Source: Rhizobium sp. RU20A (GTDB taxonomy: Bacteria > Pseudomonadota > Alphaproteobacteria > Rhizobiales > Rhizobiaceae). From it: 64,000 nucleotides of DNA. How positions within the stretch are numbered: the stretch's first letter is position 1; every line of letters starts with the position of its first letter. Made by a program: the position numbers and the translations under genes. Below, piece by piece: positions 37,776-46,746 of this stretch. The notes under the pieces were generated by a model. That model worked only from the letters and a program-made list of their open reading frames with translations. It had not been told where the DNA came from and made no database searches. The stretch covers positions 124,001 through 188,000 of the forward strand of contig NZ_FTMB01000001.1 in assembly GCF_900155885.1 (NCBI RefSeq). The letters are read 5' to 3'.

Positions 37776-40412
37776 ATGGGTCCTGTGAGCGACATGGGGC
37801 TTGAAAGGCCGGCGAACTGGCCGCTTGGTGGCGGCGTGATGGGTGACCTGACACGCCGTTTCGACTGGTCGAAGACATCGCTCGGCCCGATCTCAGACTG
37901 GCCGCCGCATCTCAAGATCAAGATCAACTCGATCGTCAATTCGCCGATCCCCCAGGTTCTGATGTGGGGACCCGACAATGTCATGCTCTACAATGACGGC
38001 TACATCGAGATTGCCGGGGAGAACCACCCCCGCGCCCTCGGCGGCACAGTCAGCGCGATCTGGCCGGAAATCTGGGACTGGAACCGCGCCATCCTCGAAG
38101 CGGGCTTTCACGGCGAGGTCCAGGGGTTTCGTGACCAGCCGATGGTGCTGAACCGCAACGGCTTTCCTGAGACCGTCATCTTCGACCTCTTCTATACGCC
38201 CATCTACGATCTCGACGGCCGTATCGATGGCGTGCTGTGCACCGTTCTTGAAAACACCGACCGTTTCAAGGCGCAGCAGCAACTGGCGGCCAGCCGTCTG
38301 GAACTGGCACGCCTGACAAGCGCCCTGCCAATCCTCGTGGGTTTCGTCGACATCGATTTCATCTATCGCTTCGCGAACGACGCCTACCTCGAATGGTTCG
38401 GGAAGACGCCGGACGAGGTTGTCGGCCGGCATGTCGAGGAGGTGATCGGCAGGGGCTATTTCGAGAATCGCAAGCCGCTGATCGACCGCGCCATGGCCGG
38501 CGAGACCGTCGTCACCGACAACCTCATCCGCCGCCCCGATGGTAGCGCCCGCAACGCCGAGATACGCTATATCCCGCGCCGCGACGACAAGGGCGTCATC
38601 GAAGGCGTCTACGTGCTCATCATCGACATCGAGGACCGCAAGCGGCTGGAAGAGGCCCGCGCCACGGCGGAGACGCAGTTGCGCGAGCATGCCGAGGACC
38701 TCGAGCGCCAGGTGCGCCATCGCCAGCGCGCCGAAGAGCAACTGCGCCACCTGAACGAGACGCTGGAAGCCCGCGTCGCCGCCGAGATCGCCGAGCGGCA
38801 GGAGACGGAGCGACGCCTGCAGCACGCCCAGAAGATGGAGATCATCGGCCAGTTGACCGGCGGTGTGGCCCACGACTTCAACAACCTGCTGCAGGTCATC
38901 AGCGGCAACCTGCAGCTTCTCCTGCGCGATATCGCCGGCAGCGAGAAGGCGGAAAAGCGGGTCGCCAATGCGCTGGCCGGCGTCAATCGCGGCGCCAAGC
39001 TGGCCAGTCAGCTCCTTGCGTTCGGTCGCCGCCAGGCGCTCGATCCCAAGGTCATCAATATCGGCCGCTTCGTGCGCGACATGGACGACATGCTGCGCCG
39101 CTCGATCGGCGATGCCGTCGAGATCGAGACGATCGTTGCCGGCGGCCTGTGGAACTGCTTTGCCGATCCGGCGCAGGTGGAAAACGCCGTGCTCAACCTT
39201 GCCATCAACGCGCGCGATGCCATGGACGGGCAGGGGCGTCTGACCATCGAGGTCGGCAATGCCTTTCTCGACGATGCCTATGTGCTGCGGCATGACGATG
39301 TCACGCCCGGCCAGTACGTGGTGCTGAGCGTCACCGATACGGGCTCCGGCATTGCCCCCGATATTCTCGAACGTGTCTACGAACCGTTCTTTTCCACCAA
39401 GGCGGAAGGCAAGGGAACGGGCCTTGGCCTTTCCATGGTCTTCGGCTTCGTCAAGCAGTCCGGCGGCCATGTGAAGATCTACAGCGAAGTCGGCCATGGC
39501 ACGACCGTGAAGATGTACCTGCCGCGCGCCCATGCCGGCGAGGACCGGGAGGTACCCTTGCAGGCCGGCCCCATCGTCGGCGGCAGCGAGACTATCCTCG
39601 TGGTGGAGGATGATGACAACGTCCGCGCCACGGTGGTCGAAATGCTGGGCGAGCTTGGCTATGCCGTGCTGAAGGCGCCGAATGCCGATGCCGCGCTCGT
39701 GGTCATCGAGGCGGGCATGCCCATCGACATGGTCTTCACCGACGTCGTGATGCCCGGCAAGCTGAAGAGCACCGAACTTGTGCGCATGGCCCGCGAGCGC
39801 CAGCCCGATCTCGCCGTGCTCTACACCTCTGGCTACACGGAAAACTCCATCGTGCATGGCGGGCGCCTCGATGCCGGCGTCGAGCTTCTGTCGAAACCCT
39901 ATACGCGCGAGGCGCTGGCCCGGAAGGTCCGTGCCGTGCTGAACCAGCGCCCGGCACGTGGGCAGAAGGACGCTCCCGATCCATCCCATCCAGCCGATTC
40001 CGCGCCAACGGCCAATGAGGCCGCCCCGCAGCCGCCTGCCGATGCCCACGGCGTCACAGGGCGCACGATCCTGCTTGTCGAGGATGACGGGCTGATCCGG
40101 ATCAATACGGCGGAAATGCTGGAAACGCTCGGCCATACCGTGATCGAGGCCAGGAATGGCACCGAGGCGCTCGCTGCGCTCGCCAATCCTGCCATCGAAG
40201 CGGTGATCAGCGATCTCGGCCTGCCGGATATGGATGGCGCTGACCTCATTGCGGAAATCACCCGCCGCCGTCAGGATCTGCCGGTCATCTACGCGACCGG
40301 CCAGGACCGCGCCTCCGCAGGCCTTCCGGCGACCGCCGTCATCGTGACCAAGCCCTATGGCGAGACGGAGCTGGAAGCGGCGTTGACAAAGGTGTTTGCG
40401 TCGGGCGCGTGA
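37776..40412 (+). CDS. Soluble hybrid histidine kinase with PAS domains and two receivers
   Basis: An 878-residue protein without transmembrane segments. Order: an N-terminal PAS-like domain (~35-165, DWSKTSLGPISDWPPHLK start), a second PAS (~180-290, VGFVDIDFIYRFANDAYLEW), a coiled coil (~290-355), a HisKA-type dimerisation helix with the phosphoacceptor in GGVAHDFNNLLQVI (~370), HATPase (~430-590; NLAINARDAM, GSGIAP, GKGTGLGLSMVFGF), REC1 (~600-720; TILVVEDDDN, phospho-Asp in VFTDVVMPG) and REC2 (~760-875; TILLVEDDGL, Asp in VISDLGLPDMDG). The missing output domain suggests that signalling goes to another response regulator. The start may be 37776 or 37794. Confidence 0.9.
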   Translation: MGPVSDMGLERPANWPLGGGVMGDLTRRFDWSKTSLGPISDWPPHLKIKINSIVNSPIPQVLMWGPDNVMLYNDGYIEIAGENHPRALGGTVSAIWPEIWDWNRAILEAGFHGEVQGFRDQPMVLNRNGFPETVIFDLFYTPIYDLDGRIDGVLCTVLENTDRFKAQQQLAASRLELARLTSALPILVGFVDIDFIYRFANDAYLEWFGKTPDEVVGRHVEEVIGRGYFENRKPLIDRAMAGETVVTDNLIRRPDGSARNAEIRYIPRRDDKGVIEGVYVLIIDIEDRKRLEEARATAETQLREHAEDLERQVRHRQRAEEQLRHLNETLEARVAAEIAERQETERRLQHAQKMEIIGQLTGGVAHDFNNLLQVISGNLQLLLRDIAGSEKAEKRVANALAGVNRGAKLASQLLAFGRRQALDPKVINIGRFVRDMDDMLRRSIGDAVEIETIVAGGLWNCFADPAQVENAVLNLAINARDAMDGQGRLTIEVGNAFLDDAYVLRHDDVTPGQYVVLSVTDTGSGIAPDILERVYEPFFSTKAEGKGTGLGLSMVFGFVKQSGGHVKIYSEVGHGTTVKMYLPRAHAGEDREVPLQAGPIVGGSETILVVEDDDNVRATVVEMLGELGYAVLKAPNADAALVVIEAGMPIDMVFTDVVMPGKLKSTELVRMARERQPDLAVLYTSGYTENSIVHGGRLDAGVELLSKPYTREALARKVRAVLNQRPARGQKDAPDPSHPADSAPTANEAAPQPPADAHGVTGRTILLVEDDGLIRINTAEMLETLGHTVIEARNGTEALAALANPAIEAVISDLGLPDMDGADLIAEITRRRQDLPVIYATGQDRASAGLPATAVIVTKPYGETELEAALTKVFASGA

Positions 40413-40624
40413 ACACTTGCGTCGCTCTTGCGGGATGCGTTTGACAGTCAAGGTCTAGAGATCTGTAGACCGACGAAGGCCGTTGCCGACTTGACGGCGG
40501 ATACCTTGGCGGCATCGATTCCCTCGCCAAGGCGCGAAAACGCCGTGCCGTCCATCGGCAAGGGTGGCGAAAAGACACTGCGATTTCAGACGATTGAGAC
40601 CAGCAAGCTCGCGATGAGCTTGAA

Positions 40625-40701
<77 letters not shown>

Positions 40702-40724
40702 ACGTGCCCCGCGGGGCCTGATTG

Positions 40725-40753
40725 CACTAGTCTGTTCGCCGCTGGCCTGCAAG
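40725..40753 (-). promoter_or_regulatory. tRNA-Pro promoter
   Basis: On the minus strand CTTGCA (40748-40753), a 17-base spacer and CTAGTG (40725-40730) fit the rhizobial sigma-70 pattern. The expected start is about 17 nt before the tRNA 5' end. Confidence 0.5.
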
Positions 40754-40796
40754 CGGAAAATCGGCCGGCGGTGGAAAAATGCCGGCTTCGCCCGCA

Positions 40797-41978
40797 TTAT
40801 CCCCGCGCAATCGCCCGGTAAACGGCTTCGGTTTCCTCGATCATCCGGTCCAGCGAAAAGAGATCGCGCCGCGCGGTGCTGGCGGCTGTGAGGGCGGCCA
40901 GGCGGTCGGGCGCGGTGGCGGTGACGAGGGCGTTGGCAAGCGGGCTGGTGTCGTCGCTGTTGGCGACGATGAGGCCGGTCTCGCCATCGACCACCGCCGT
41001 CGTCGCGCCTCCGACGTTGGTCGTGACGATCGGCTTGCCGGCGGCGACGGCTTCCAGCATCACATAGGACATGGCCTCGTATCGGCTCGGCATGGCGAGA
41101 AGATCGAAGGCGGGGATGGCCTGCGGTCCGGTGAAAGCGGCCGTCAGGTGGATGCGACCGGAAAGGCCGGCGGCCGCGATCTGCGCGCGCAACGGCTTTT
41201 CGAGCTCTCCCGAACCGATCATCAGAAGATGCGCCTCCGGCCGTTTCGCCGCAATGCTCGTGAAGGCCGTCACCAGCCGCTCCGGCGCCTTCTGGGGGGA
41301 GAGCCGGCCGACGAAGCCGATGACGAGCGCGCTTTTCGGGATGCCGAAGGCGGCCCTGACGGTCTCGGCCATGTCGGGGCGCGGCGCTGCGGTGCCGTTG
41401 ACGATCACATGCAGGCGACGGGCCGGCAGGCCGAGCGCAAGGGCATGGTCGTATTCATCCCTGGAGACGCAGATCAGCGCATCGGTGAAGCCCCGGCCGA
41501 GCAGGGACTCGATGCCGCCGAACAGCAGGCGCCCCTTGCTGCCGAGCGTCGGATCCATGGTGCGGAAGGCATGCGGAGTATAGACGCGCGGCACATGCGG
41601 GCCGGGCAGGCGCAGGCGGGCGAGGGCGCCGGTCTTGGAACTGTGGCCGTGGATGATGTCGAATCGCGGCCCCGCCTTCAGGATGCGGCGGATCTGCCGG
41701 AAGGCGGCAAGATCGGAGGGGCCGGGCGCACGCGTCATGGCGACTGCATGGACACGGTCGATGGGCAACGCCTTCAATTCGCGCACGAAGCCTTCCTCGG
41801 CGCGAAGGGGCGAGTAGACCGCCTCGACGGCGTGGCCGCGTGCCGCAAGACCGCGGCACAGATCGACAAAATGCCGGCCGGAGCCACCACCGCTGGGCTC
41901 GAGAAGCTGAAGAATGCGCAACTGCCTGTCCTTTCGTGTGGCCGTTTGACGGACTTTACCGGCGCTGGTTGCGGGCAA
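40797..41978 (-). CDS. Glycosyltransferase family 4 (polysaccharide locus)
   Basis: A 393-residue GT-B fold enzyme. The N-terminal half starts LRILQLLEPSGGGSGRHFVDL and contains DIIHGHSSKTGALARL; the C-terminal half has GFVGRLSPQKAPERLV and the nucleotide-sugar motif PSRYEAMSYVMLEAVAAGKPIV (E-x7-E type, quoted at its core). It is the last gene of a five-gene minus-strand operon. Its annotated start (41978) overlaps the end of the ligase-like gene by 23 bases. The sugar specificity is unknown. The 42% or so similarity of layout to the other GT4 in the cluster is visible only in shared motifs, not measured. Confidence 0.86.
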   Translation of the reverse strand: MPATSAGKVRQTATRKDRQLRILQLLEPSGGGSGRHFVDLCRGLAARGHAVEAVYSPLRAEEGFVRELKALPIDRVHAVAMTRAPGPSDLAAFRQIRRILKAGPRFDIIHGHSSKTGALARLRLPGPHVPRVYTPHAFRTMDPTLGSKGRLLFGGIESLLGRGFTDALICVSRDEYDHALALGLPARRLHVIVNGTAAPRPDMAETVRAAFGIPKSALVIGFVGRLSPQKAPERLVTAFTSIAAKRPEAHLLMIGSGELEKPLRAQIAAAGLSGRIHLTAAFTGPQAIPAFDLLAMPSRYEAMSYVMLEAVAAGKPIVTTNVGGATTAVVDGETGLIVANSDDTSPLANALVTATAPDRLAALTAASTARRDLFSLDRMIEETEAVYRAIARG

Positions 41979-43197
41979 GCCGCGCGCGATGCCGGTATTC
42001 GAGCGCCGCCGTCCCCCAGAGAATGCCGAGCAGCATGTAAAAATGGCGCCAGTGATCGGTGTCGATGACGAAACCGATGCAGGTATGCCCGACCAGCGAG
42101 ATCCAGGCGATCATCAGATAGGGTTGCCACGGTCGGTCGAGCAGCAGGAAGCGGAACCCCATGCTGACCGACCAGATGATGAGCGTGAAGTAGCAGAGAA
42201 AACCGAGCCAGCCGTAGGAGGTCAGCGATTTCAGCCAGATATTGTGTTCGTCCTCGGGGAAGATCTTGGAAAACTCCATCGGGCCGATGCCGAGCGGCTT
42301 TTCCATCGCCATCAGGAAGCCGATGCGGTGTCGCTCGAAACGGCCGAGATGGCCGCCATCATACGACTGCACGAGCTGTGTGCGCTGCGACAGCATGGCG
42401 GACACCTGCGGCGTCTCCAGCGCAATACCGAGCGTGACGATCAGGCCGAGAAAGCCGGACAGGGTCAGCATCAGAACTTTCAGCCGAAAGGCGCCGCTTC
42501 TTTCCTTGATGACCATGATCAGGACCAGCGCCACCACGCAGAGCGCGTAAAGTCCCCAGGCAGCGCGCGAAAAGGACAGGAAGATGCCGAGCGTGGTGAT
42601 GAGCAGGCCGGCCACCTTCAGGGGCGCGCGCGACAGCCGGTCCGTCAAAAGCCCGCGGATAAGGAACAGGGAGGGCGGGACAAGAAAGGGACCGAAGACG
42701 TTCGGATCCTGGAAGGCGCCCATGGCGCGGTCGTAGCGGGTAAAGGCCGCGCCGCCGGGGATGAGTCCGAAATAACCGAGGATGCCGAGCATGGCCGTGA
42801 TCACGGCCGCCGCCACCCAGGCGCGGAAGATGAGCGCCAGCCGTTCGTGCCGCTCCTCGATGATGGCGGCATAGAAGACCGAGGTGAGCGCAAGAAAGGC
42901 GCTGACTGCGACATACATCGGGCCGGCATCGAGATCCTCCATCACGGTCAGCGAAAGCATGCCACCGATGTTGAAGGTGATGAGAAGGGCCAGAAGCGGT
43001 GCGATCCGTCGCGAGATGCGCAGGCCGAACAGCGCCCAGATGGTAATGAGGCCTGCCATGTAGAGTTCGTAAGGTGCCGGCTCCGACATGACGAAACCCG
43101 ACAGCAGCACGCCGAAGGCGACCGCCATCGATCCGGCCAGCGTGACGGCCGCAAGCTGCGGCCGGAAGGGCCGGATATCGGCGGCGCTATCGGTCAA
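41956..43197 (-). CDS. O-antigen ligase/Wzy-like polymerase
   Basis: A 413-residue inner-membrane protein with about 11-12 hydrophobic helices. The Wzy_C/O-antigen ligase segment includes the long periplasmic loop between TMs ~9 and 10: GGHLGRFERHRIGFLMAMEKPLGIGP, quoted in its features, and EDEHNIWLKSLTSYGWLG with the conserved H-N. These proteins polymerise or transfer lipid-linked glycans. In this operon a polymerase role (Wzy) is likeliest. It overlaps the upstream sugar transferase gene by four bases (ATGA, 43194-43197). Confidence 0.85.
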   Translation of the reverse strand: MTDSAADIRPFRPQLAAVTLAGSMAVAFGVLLSGFVMSEPAPYELYMAGLITIWALFGLRISRRIAPLLALLITFNIGGMLSLTVMEDLDAGPMYVAVSAFLALTSVFYAAIIEERHERLALIFRAWVAAAVITAMLGILGYFGLIPGGAAFTRYDRAMGAFQDPNVFGPFLVPPSLFLIRGLLTDRLSRAPLKVAGLLITTLGIFLSFSRAAWGLYALCVVALVLIMVIKERSGAFRLKVLMLTLSGFLGLIVTLGIALETPQVSAMLSQRTQLVQSYDGGHLGRFERHRIGFLMAMEKPLGIGPMEFSKIFPEDEHNIWLKSLTSYGWLGFLCYFTLIIWSVSMGFRFLLLDRPWQPYLMIAWISLVGHTCIGFVIDTDHWRHFYMLLGILWGTAALEYRHRARLARNQRR

Positions 43198-44756
43198 TAG
43201 GCGTTTTCCGTATTCATCAGGCGGATCGGCGTGAGAAACAGGATCTTCAGGTCAAACCACAACGACCAGTTTTCGATATAGTAAAGATCGAAAGCCGTGC
43301 GGTACTTGATCTTGTCGTCGCTATCGATTTCGCCGCGCCAGCCATTGATCTGCGCCCATCCGGTGACGCCCGGCTTGACGCGGTGGCGCGCAAAATAGCC
43401 TTCCACCACGTCTGCATAGACCCGGTCCGCTGTTTGCGCGAGCACCGCATGGGGGCGCGGGCCAACGAGCGAGAGGTCGCCGCGCAGCACGTTGAAGATC
43501 TGCGGCAATTCATCGATCGACGTCTTGCGGATGAAGCGGCCGACCGGCGTGACGCGGGGATCCCCCTTGGTCACGGCCTGGCGGGCGGTAGGATCGCTCA
43601 TGTTCGTATACATGGAGCGGAACTTGAAAACGCGGATCTCTTCGTTGTTGAAGCCGTGGCGCACCTGCTTGAAGATGATCGGGCCGGGGGAGGTCAGCTT
43701 CACGGCAAGCGCCGCACCGAGAAACACAGGCCACAGCAGCGCCAGCGCCACCAGCGAGAAGAAGATGTCGAAGATACGCTTGGCCACCGCATCCCAGTCG
43801 GCAATCGGCTTGTCGAACAGCGCCAGCATGGGCACCTTGCCGACATGGCTGTAGCTGCGCGGGCGGAATTTCAGGTTGTTGGCGTGGGCCGCCAGGCGAA
43901 TGTCGACCGGCAGCACCCAGACCTTGCGCAGCAGCTCGAGAATGCGCTGCTCGGCCGTCAGCGGCAGGGAAATGATCAGCATATCGACGCGGGCGAGGCG
44001 CGCGAATTCCACGAGTTCGGCGACGGTGCCGAGCTTGGGATATCCGGCAATGATATCAGGCGAACGGCGCGCATCCCGGTCGTCGAAGATGCCGCAGATT
44101 CGGATGTCGTTGTCCGCCTGGGCTTCCATGTTGCGAATCAGCTGCTTGGCCGGCTCCCCGCCACCGACGATGACCGCGCGACGTTCCATCGTGCCATTGC
44201 GCGACCAGCGGCGAATTGCAAAAGCGATGAAGGTGCGCTCGATCAGGAACAGGCCCGCACCCGAAAGGGCGAAGGAGATGAACCAGGATTGCGGTACGTC
44301 CGTCGGCGCGCCGATCATGACCATCCCCATCAGCACCAGACAGAAGGCCGCCGCAAAGGCCAACATGATGCGCGGCAGCGTGCGCGCCGCGGAGCGCAGG
44401 GCCGTAATCTGATACCCGTCTGCGATCTGGACGAAGAGAATTGTCAGCAGCCCGACGAGCCCGGCGAGCAGGCCAGCACCGGTCAGGGCATTAAGATCGA
44501 GACCGGTCAGCCAGATCATCGTGCCGAGACCGAAACCGGTCACAGCCAAGGCCTCTGACAGGCGCAGCAGGCCGATCAGCATGGTCGGCGAATAGGTTTC
44601 GATATGAAACTGCCTGGCAATCAGGCGCGCCCGGGAATTGAGCTCAACCGGTGCGTCTTGCGGATTTCGTTCGGACGCACTGCGTGTGCGCACCTCGGAA
44701 ATCTTCCGGCGAATGGCGTCCGTGTCAAAATTCTCGTGTCGTTCTGGCTGGTTCAT
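43194..44756 (-). CDS. Polyprenyl-phosphate sugar phosphotransferase (initiating, WcaJ/PssA-like)
   Basis: A 520-residue inner-membrane enzyme that starts the glycan by moving a sugar-1-phosphate, commonly glucose, onto undecaprenyl phosphate. It has four N-terminal TM helices (residues ~45-165), a CoA-binding/Rossmann-like domain (~185-310, RRAVIVGGGEPAKQLIRNME), TM5 (~335-360) and the C-terminal catalytic domain (~360-515): KQVRHGFNNEEIRVFKFRSM, KTSIDELPQIFNVLRGDLSL and VKPGVTGWAQINGWRGE, all diagnostic. The start at 44756 was chosen; an in-frame ATG at 44795 would add 13 residues. Confidence 0.92.
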   Translation of the reverse strand: MNQPERHENFDTDAIRRKISEVRTRSASERNPQDAPVELNSRARLIARQFHIETYSPTMLIGLLRLSEALAVTGFGLGTMIWLTGLDLNALTGAGLLAGLVGLLTILFVQIADGYQITALRSAARTLPRIMLAFAAAFCLVLMGMVMIGAPTDVPQSWFISFALSGAGLFLIERTFIAFAIRRWSRNGTMERRAVIVGGGEPAKQLIRNMEAQADNDIRICGIFDDRDARRSPDIIAGYPKLGTVAELVEFARLARVDMLIISLPLTAEQRILELLRKVWVLPVDIRLAAHANNLKFRPRSYSHVGKVPMLALFDKPIADWDAVAKRIFDIFFSLVALALLWPVFLGAALAVKLTSPGPIIFKQVRHGFNNEEIRVFKFRSMYTNMSDPTARQAVTKGDPRVTPVGRFIRKTSIDELPQIFNVLRGDLSLVGPRPHAVLAQTADRVYADVVEGYFARHRVKPGVTGWAQINGWRGEIDSDDKIKYRTAFDLYYIENWSLWFDLKILFLTPIRLMNTENAY

Positions 44757-44813
44757 CGCATCCACCCGGCGATTGTTCAGGCTTTCGGATAGCACAAAGC
44801 CCCTAAAAAACGC

Positions 44814-45971
44814 TTAGGATCGCCGCCGCCTCGTCGCTTTAAGGCAGGCGCGGTAGAGGGTCGACATGCGGTCTGACATGGTCGTGACCGAAAAATTCTG
44901 TTTCAACCGGTCGCGGTCGGGTGCTGCCCGTCGGGTCCAGTCGGGGTCCGTGAGGGCGGCGCTCATGATGGCGGCAAGACCGGCCGCATCGCCGGGTGTG
45001 GCAAGGGCGATGTTGTCGGGACCGAGAATTTCCGGAATTCCGCCGACCCGGCTTGCGATGATGGGTTTTTCCGCCGCCGTCGCCTCGAGCACGATATAGG
45101 GCATGGCCTCGGCGCGTGAGGGGACGACGACAATGCGGGCAAAGGTGAAGGCGTCGCGCGTGCGCATCGCTGGCAGGAGGTCGATGCGCTTGCCAAGCCC
45201 GAGCGCGGTCATCGTTTCCTCGTAGCGGTCACGATCCGGCCCGTCGCCCACCATCAGCGCCGAAAGCGGCCGTCCGACCGCCCGCTCGGTCCGCGCAAAG
45301 GCATCGATGAAGACATCGGGGCCTTTCAGATCGCGCAGCATGCCGATGAACAGGAAGTCGACCGCATCCTGACGGGCGAAGATCTTCTCGAATTCCTGCT
45401 CGGTCACGCCATTGTAGATGCGTTCGCAACGGATCCGCGGCGGGCCGACCTTTTCCTCGTAAACACTCTTTTCGTAATCGCAGACGAAGACGATGGCATC
45501 CGTCAGCGATTCCTGCAGGCGCTCGGCGAGGAAGATGAGCCGGCCGGACAGTTTGCGCTTGTCATAGTGCAGGCTGCCGCCATGCGGCGAATAAAGGCGG
45601 GCGACGCGATACCTGTAAACCCGCAGCAGCGAGCCGATCAGCCGGGCAAGAACGCCACCCTTGGCGCCATGCCCGTGCAGGACATCCGGCTGCAAACTTT
45701 TGACTTCCTTGAAGCTTTTCCAGAAGGCGCCGAGATCGGAGAGCCCGACCGATCGGCGGATCGGCAGCCTGACCAGGCCAAGCGCCAGATAGGGTTTCAG
45801 CGCCTCGAAAAGCTGGTCTTCGTAGGCGCCCCCCGTGGAGCTGTCACAGACGATGCCGACGAGATGACCAGATCGTGACTGCGCTTCGGCGAGGTCACGG
45901 ACATGACGAAAGATGCCGCCGATCGGCGAGCGGAAACAATGGATGATGCGCAGCGGCGGTTCGTGCTGCAT
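44814..45971 (-). CDS. Glycosyltransferase family 4 (second, polysaccharide locus)
   Basis: A 385-residue GT-B enzyme. The N-terminal part (RIIHCFRSPIGGIFRHVRDL, then DVLHGHGAKGGVLARLIGS) and C-terminal part (FLFIGMLRDLKGPDVFIDAF, PSRAEAMPYIVLEATAAEKP) show the usual acceptor and donor motifs. It shares the LHGHGxKxGxLARL element with the other GT4 of the locus, suggesting an old duplication. It starts five bases after the export lipoprotein gene stops, so the two are tightly coupled. Confidence 0.86.
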   Translation of the reverse strand: MQHEPPLRIIHCFRSPIGGIFRHVRDLAEAQSRSGHLVGIVCDSSTGGAYEDQLFEALKPYLALGLVRLPIRRSVGLSDLGAFWKSFKEVKSLQPDVLHGHGAKGGVLARLIGSLLRVYRYRVARLYSPHGGSLHYDKRKLSGRLIFLAERLQESLTDAIVFVCDYEKSVYEEKVGPPRIRCERIYNGVTEQEFEKIFARQDAVDFLFIGMLRDLKGPDVFIDAFARTERAVGRPLSALMVGDGPDRDRYEETMTALGLGKRIDLLPAMRTRDAFTFARIVVVPSRAEAMPYIVLEATAAEKPIIASRVGGIPEILGPDNIALATPGDAAGLAAIMSAALTDPDWTRRAAPDRDRLKQNFSVTTMSDRMSTLYRACLKATRRRRS

Positions 45972-45976
45972 GACGG

Positions 45977-46561
45977 TCAGAACAGCCGCTCGCGCACATA
46001 GATCGTGTCCCCGGCGATCACCGGATCAGAGATTGGAACGCGCCCGGTAACGATCTTGCCATTGACCTTTCGCGTGATGTCGGCGCTGCCCTGCTGGGCG
46101 CGCGGCGAAAATCCGCCGGCGACGGCAATGGCGTTCTGGACCGTCATGCCGGGAACATAGGAATATTGTCCGGCCTGGCCCACTTCGCCCATGATGAAGA
46201 CCGATCGGTAGCGATCGACCTCGATCGTTACGTCGGGATCGCGCAGATACCCGCCGCGCAACTTCTGGGCGATGGCAGACTCAAGCTCTGGAAGGGTGTG
46301 GCCGCGGGCCGGCACCTGGCCGACGAGGGGGAAGGCGACATAGCCGGCCTGATCGACGGTGAACGTGCCCGAAAGACCAGGCTGTTCGAACACGGTGACC
46401 CGCAGCCGGTCGCCGCTATCCATGCGATAGGGCTGGATCGTGGCTTCGTGGAAAGCGCGCGGCGCCGGCTGATAGCTCGTGCAGCCGGACGCGGCCATCG
46501 ACAAAGCCGCCAGAGCGAGGGCGATACAAGTCTTGGTTTTGGCGGTGCTCATACGCTTCAT
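45977..46561 (-). CDS. Polysaccharide export lipoprotein (Wza/ExoF-like, short)
   Basis: A 194-residue outer-membrane lipoprotein. The signal ends in ASGC (Cys near residue 27). The Poly_export domain follows (YRMDSGDRLRVTVFEQPGLSG, TVDQAGYVAFPLVGQVPARG) and then a SLBB domain (FIMGEVGQAGQYSYVPGMTVQNAI). It is short, as in many rhizobial export proteins, and lacks the C-terminal helix that forms the Wza outer-membrane pore, so it may need a partner. First gene of the minus-strand operon, divergent from the co-polymerase gene. Confidence 0.9.
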   Translation of the reverse strand: MKRMSTAKTKTCIALALAALSMAASGCTSYQPAPRAFHEATIQPYRMDSGDRLRVTVFEQPGLSGTFTVDQAGYVAFPLVGQVPARGHTLPELESAIAQKLRGGYLRDPDVTIEVDRYRSVFIMGEVGQAGQYSYVPGMTVQNAIAVAGGFSPRAQQGSADITRKVNGKIVTGRVPISDPVIAGDTIYVRERLF

Positions 46562-46598
46562 GTGCTCGACGAGGAGAAGGATGAGGGTTGTTATCGAT

Positions 46599-46692
46599 CC
46601 GTTAGGGTTAACGGCCGGTAAAAGCGGGCGCGACCGGCTGAGAAAAGACGGCCTGCGACGCCGGCGATGCGCTGCCGCTCCTCGTTAACCCT
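46599..46692. promoter_or_regulatory. Divergent control region of the polysaccharide locus
   Basis: Between the export and co-polymerase genes lie CCGTTA-GGGT-TAACGG (46599-46614, perfect 6-base arms) and an inverted copy of its core: AGGGTTAACG at 46604-46613 and CGTTAACCCT at 46683-46692. The spacing of about 70 bp and the location suggest paired binding sites for one regulator controlling both directions. The first copy also forms TTAA-N7-TAAA, one base from a CtrA box. Confidence 0.5.
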
Positions 46693-46746
46693 TGGGTTAC
46701 CAAGCTTCTTTACCTTGTCGGGCGATACGTGGGTATGGAGTAGGGC

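Noticed and set aside
37893-40451. An 852-codon leftward open frame across the hybrid kinase
   Set aside because: Antisense shadow of a gene with complete kinase and receiver motifs.
44756-44795. Longer start of the sugar phosphotransferase (44795)
   Set aside because: It adds 13 residues with no family support. I kept 44756 but the point is not settled.
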